Part shown: piece by piece, positions 61,381-64,000 of the stretch
Position numbering within the stretch: position 1 is the first letter of the stretch
How the letters are laid out: every line of letters starts with the position of its first letter
Assembly (NCBI GenBank): GCA_018825305.1
Contig: JAHJEO010000009.1
Location: 37,287 to 101,286, forward strand
DNA from: Gammaproteobacteria bacterium
Lineage (GTDB): Bacteria; Pseudomonadota; Gammaproteobacteria; Burkholderiales; Rhodocyclaceae
Direction of reading: 5' to 3'
Length of the DNA stretch: 64,000 nucleotides
Notes under the pieces: generated by a model
What the model was told of the DNA's origin: nothing
The model's database searches: none
The model's input: the letters and a program-made list of their open reading frames with translations, nothing else
Translations under genes and position numbers: made by a program

Positions 61381-63783
61381 TCAAAGCGACTGTTTAATTG
61401 CCAGCAGCGCCTGGTTGCGCAGCGTCTTCAGCAGCTTCAATTCATTCTCTGGAATGGCGATGGAACCGGCGCGGTCCTTGTCGCAATAGATCAGCGCCAG
61501 AGGCTTGCCCTTGATGCACAGCGGGAACAGCACGAAGGTCTTGGCCGTCATGCGTTCGCGGAACCACCTGGGCACGCGCTCGGCGATCTTGGGATCGTCG
61601 ACGTCGGTGATGATGATGTCCAGCGCCTTCGAAATCGCCAGCTGGAATACGTCCGGCGTCTGGCTGATGGGGAAGCGGAAGCTTTTCACCAGTTCCGCGG
61701 TGTCCGGCCCGAAGCCGAAACGCCCCACCATTTCCCCGCTGCGGGCATCCTTGAGGCACAGCAGCACGCGCTTGAAGCCCATGGCGCGGTACATGGTTTC
61801 GAGGATGATGCGCAGCACGTCGTTGAGGGCGAAATCCTCGATCAGCGAGTTGCTTATGTCCTGGATGCCGGCAGTCAGCACCGACTCGGCCTGGTCCGGC
61901 AGGGCCTGCGCCTCGGTCTCGCTGTCGGCCGCGAGTTCCGGCTGCGAATCCCCGAGCAGCGTCTGCGCCATCGCCGTGTCGTCGTTGCCGACCTCGACTC
62001 CCGATTCGACGCCGCCGGCCCATATACGTAGCTGGCGCGCGAACGGACTCTGCTTGAGATTGACCTTGAGGATGGCGGCGACCTGGGCGAGCTCCTCCAC
62101 CGACTCGTCGAGCACCTCCTTGAGCTGGCGGTCCGAAAGCTGCATGCTGGCCCCGAAGCGGTCGGTCAATGCCTTCATCTCCCGGCCCCGGTGTTCGGGC
62201 GCATGGGCGGCGATCATGTCGCACAATTCGTTCGAGAAGCCGGCCACCACGCGCAGCGACTCCTCATGGGTCGCCGGCTTGCGTATCGGCCCATCCGGCA
62301 GGTGGCGCATGCTGCCCACGATGCTGCCGGGGAAACCCCAGATCCTGGCGATGCCGATCCCGAGGTCTTCGAAGGAAATGCCCAGCACCCGGGTCGCGGC
62401 CATTTCCTCCGACAGTTTCTTCTGCAGCACCAGCTTGCGGATTTCCTCCACTTCCTCCGCGAAATAATACTGGGCCAGCAACTGGCCGAGGCGATGGAAC
62501 AGCGAACAGATGAAGGCTTCCTCGGCCTCGCGCGCCATGAATTTTTTGCTGGCGTCGCGGGCGACGAGCCCGGCCAGGTTGGCACGGAGGAAGGCCTCCT
62601 TCAATTCCCGTGCATTGCCCTTGTTCTCGAGATGTTCGAACAGCAGCACGGTGATGGCGATGTTGCGGATGACATCGAAGCCGAGCACGATCACCGCGCG
62701 CGACACCGTGCTGATGCTGCCGCCGCCGGACTGCCGGTAGTAGGCCGAATTGACCAGGCGCAGGATCTTGTTGGTCAGCGCGTAGTCCTTGAGGATGGTA
62801 TTGGAGAGCGTGTTGATGCTCTCCTTGTCCGAATGCGTCAGCTTGTTGATGGCCGCGACCGAATCCGACAGTGCCGGAAAATCGGTCTTGTGCTTCATGC
62901 GTCGCAGCAGGAAATCCAGCGTGCTCTGCTTTCTTGCCTCGACTTCCTGGGGCGAAAGCGCGACCGTGCCGCCGATGCCGAGGTAGGCCTCCAGTGCCTC
63001 GCGCAGTTGCACCGCCGACGCAAACCGCAAACCCGGGTTCTTGGCCGTGGCCTTGGCCAGGATGTCGCGCAGGCGCTCGTCCTGGCCGATGCCGGGGGGC
63101 AGTTCCACCGCCTCGTGGGCAACGCGATAGAGGATGTGCTCGATGCGTTCGCCCGTCACCACCCGGCGGCCGGTCAGCATTTCGATGAAAATCAGTCCGG
63201 CGGCGTAGATGTCCGACTGCCCGCTGATGATCTTGTGGTGCACGTATTCCGGTGCCATGTAGGACGGCGTGCCGGAGAATCCCTGCTCGTTCTGCGCACC
63301 GGCATCCTCGACCCGCATCGCGATGCCGAAGTCCATCACCCGCGCCGTGCCACGTCCGTCGAGCAATATGTTCGACGGCTTGAGGTCGCGGTGAATGATG
63401 CCCAGCGCATGCGCCTCGCCCAGCGCATCGGCGACCTGCCGCATCAACTCGGCCGCGCGCAGCGGCTCGATCGGCCCCTCGGCCTTCAACACCTGATCGA
63501 GGCTGCGACCCTCGACGTACTCGAAGACGAGATAGGGATCACCCTTCTCCTCGCCGGCATCGAAGATCGGCACCACGTTGGGATGGCGCAGCTTGCTCAC
63601 CGTGCGCGACTCGGCCAGCAGTGCCGCCGTGGTGACACCGGCCTGCGCGTCTCGCGGCGAAAAATGCATGGTCTTGATCGCCACCTCGCGCTGCAGCTGC
63701 GGGTCCCACGCCAGATAGACCACGCTCTGCGCGCCGCGCCCCAGCTCGCGGCGAATCTCGAATCGACCAATGCTTTGTGCCAT
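61381..63783 (-). CDS. Ser/Thr protein kinase fused to HDOD and GAF domains
   Basis: The 800-residue protein starts with a Hanks-type kinase: glycine loop GRGAQSVV, K37 in VAIK, HRDLKPSN with D133, and DFG with D151. At about residues 300-500 there is an HDOD domain (FPALSDSVAAINKL, LVNSAYYRQ), and residues 640-800 form a GAF-like domain. It has no membrane helix, so it is cytoplasmic. HDOD domains occur in regulatory proteins linked to c-di-GMP and stress signals. The gene starts 25 bases from a perfect 24-base repeat and 67 bases from a GC-rich repeat. Confidence 0.9.
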   Translation of the reverse strand: MAQSIGRFEIRRELGRGAQSVVYLAWDPQLQREVAIKTMHFSPRDAQAGVTTAALLAESRTVSKLRHPNVVPIFDAGEEKGDPYLVFEYVEGRSLDQVLKAEGPIEPLRAAELMRQVADALGEAHALGIIHRDLKPSNILLDGRGTARVMDFGIAMRVEDAGAQNEQGFSGTPSYMAPEYVHHKIISGQSDIYAAGLIFIEMLTGRRVVTGERIEHILYRVAHEAVELPPGIGQDERLRDILAKATAKNPGLRFASAVQLREALEAYLGIGGTVALSPQEVEARKQSTLDFLLRRMKHKTDFPALSDSVAAINKLTHSDKESINTLSNTILKDYALTNKILRLVNSAYYRQSGGGSISTVSRAVIVLGFDVIRNIAITVLLFEHLENKGNARELKEAFLRANLAGLVARDASKKFMAREAEEAFICSLFHRLGQLLAQYYFAEEVEEIRKLVLQKKLSEEMAATRVLGISFEDLGIGIARIWGFPGSIVGSMRHLPDGPIRKPATHEESLRVVAGFSNELCDMIAAHAPEHRGREMKALTDRFGASMQLSDRQLKEVLDESVEELAQVAAILKVNLKQSPFARQLRIWAGGVESGVEVGNDDTAMAQTLLGDSQPELAADSETEAQALPDQAESVLTAGIQDISNSLIEDFALNDVLRIILETMYRAMGFKRVLLCLKDARSGEMVGRFGFGPDTAELVKSFRFPISQTPDVFQLAISKALDIIITDVDDPKIAERVPRWFRERMTAKTFVLFPLCIKGKPLALIYCDKDRAGSIAIPENELKLLKTLRNQALLAIKQSL

Positions 63784-63807
63784 CGATCGATTCTAACCGT
63801 CAGAACG

Positions 63808-63831
63808 AAAAGTCGGCGCTGGCGGGACGGC
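63808..63831 (+). repeat. 24-base interspersed repeat, copy n
   Basis: Perfect match to the consensus. It is intergenic, 25 bases upstream of the kinase start, and directly precedes the flank of boundary repeat copy 6. Confidence 0.75.
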
Positions 63832-63849
63832 GCCGACAGCCTTGCCGCA

Positions 63850-64000
63850 GGGCCGCCCCAAGGCAAGGGACAAACTAGAGCGCGTGGAACGCGCGACACC
63901 GCCGACAGCAACTACGAAGCCGCCCAAAACAGTCGAGCATAGCGAGCAAACGAGTCTCCCCCGCCTTGAGGCGGGGGCCGGGGGGCGGGGGGCGGGGGGC
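63850..64000. repeat. GC-rich boundary repeat, copy 6 (at the window end)
   Basis: It begins GGGCCGCCCCAAGGC, like copy 3, and shares with it the flank GACAGCCTTGCCGC, the GAGC(A/G)(T/C)AGCGAGCAA segment and TCTCCCCCGCC. It ends in GGGGGC runs at the window edge and may continue beyond. Confidence 0.72.

Overview
The window is a GC-rich, gene-dense piece of a proteobacterial chromosome. Gene content and order point to a betaproteobacterium, most likely Rhodocyclales: a full isc operon with IscR, a ratA-rnfH pair divergent from smpB, an aat-bpt-pyrD block, rnfABCDGE followed by nth, and a Fur-regulated FbpABC ferric transporter. No rRNA, tRNA, CRISPR array, phage or intact insertion sequence was seen. 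The organism assignment is inference from gene content; no marker gene for taxonomy lies in the window.

Layout. 1-2.6 kb: 3' end of a DAHP synthase gene, a DUF1015 gene and an EamA exporter. 2.7-11.5 kb (minus strand): iscR, a second cysteine desulfurase, iscS, iscU, iscA, hscB, hscA, fdx, iscX, a rhodanese-like gene, tatD and tpx, with an IscR type-1 site upstream. 11.5-14 kb: cysE, trmJ, suhB. 14.1-18.3 kb: a vsr remnant, a Fic protein and mutS. 18.3-20.2 kb: SlyD-like isomerase, Bcp-like peroxiredoxin and a TumE-type toxin-antitoxin pair. 20.5-25.4 kb: guaB/guaA, a DUF4124 gene, ratA-rnfH, smpB. 25.5-28.4 kb: Bcr/CflA exporter, NlpC/P60 hydrolase and an orphan nucleotidyltransferase. 28.6-38.9 kb: fbpA, a 1623-residue hybrid sensor kinase coupled to an HD-GYP regulator, and divergent fbpB and fbpC. 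38.8-41.5 kb: aat, bpt, pyrD. 41.6-43.4 kb: a RelE/XRE toxin-antitoxin pair and alanine dehydrogenase. 43.5-52.4 kb: rnfABCDGE, a chemoreceptor, nth, FIST and DUF1841 genes. 52.5-56.2 kb: Tat-exported FecR-domain protein, GspE/PilB ATPase, a Gly/Met/Cys-rich exported protein and a deoxyinosine glycosylase. 56.3-63.8 kb: htpG, bacteriohemerythrin, greB coupled to an AbrB-Doc module, an MFS transporter and a Ser/Thr kinase-HDOD-GAF protein.

Iron, sulfur and redox chemistry run through the window: Isc cluster assembly, cysteine synthesis (cysE), ferric uptake with two Fur-like sites, the Rnf electron pump, the Fe-S glycosylase Nth, Tpx and Bcp peroxidases, and hemerythrin.

The least explained signal is a 24-base sequence found about thirteen times (plus one split copy) on both strands. 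It lies inside unrelated coding sequences in several reading frames and in gaps. A second set of GC-rich repeats (about 70 to 150 bp) sits at six gene boundaries, four of them between genes that look co-transcribed; one has become the coding tail of aat. Three toxin-antitoxin pairs and two orphan genes of toxin-related families (Fic, nucleotidyltransferase) are scattered among housekeeping genes.
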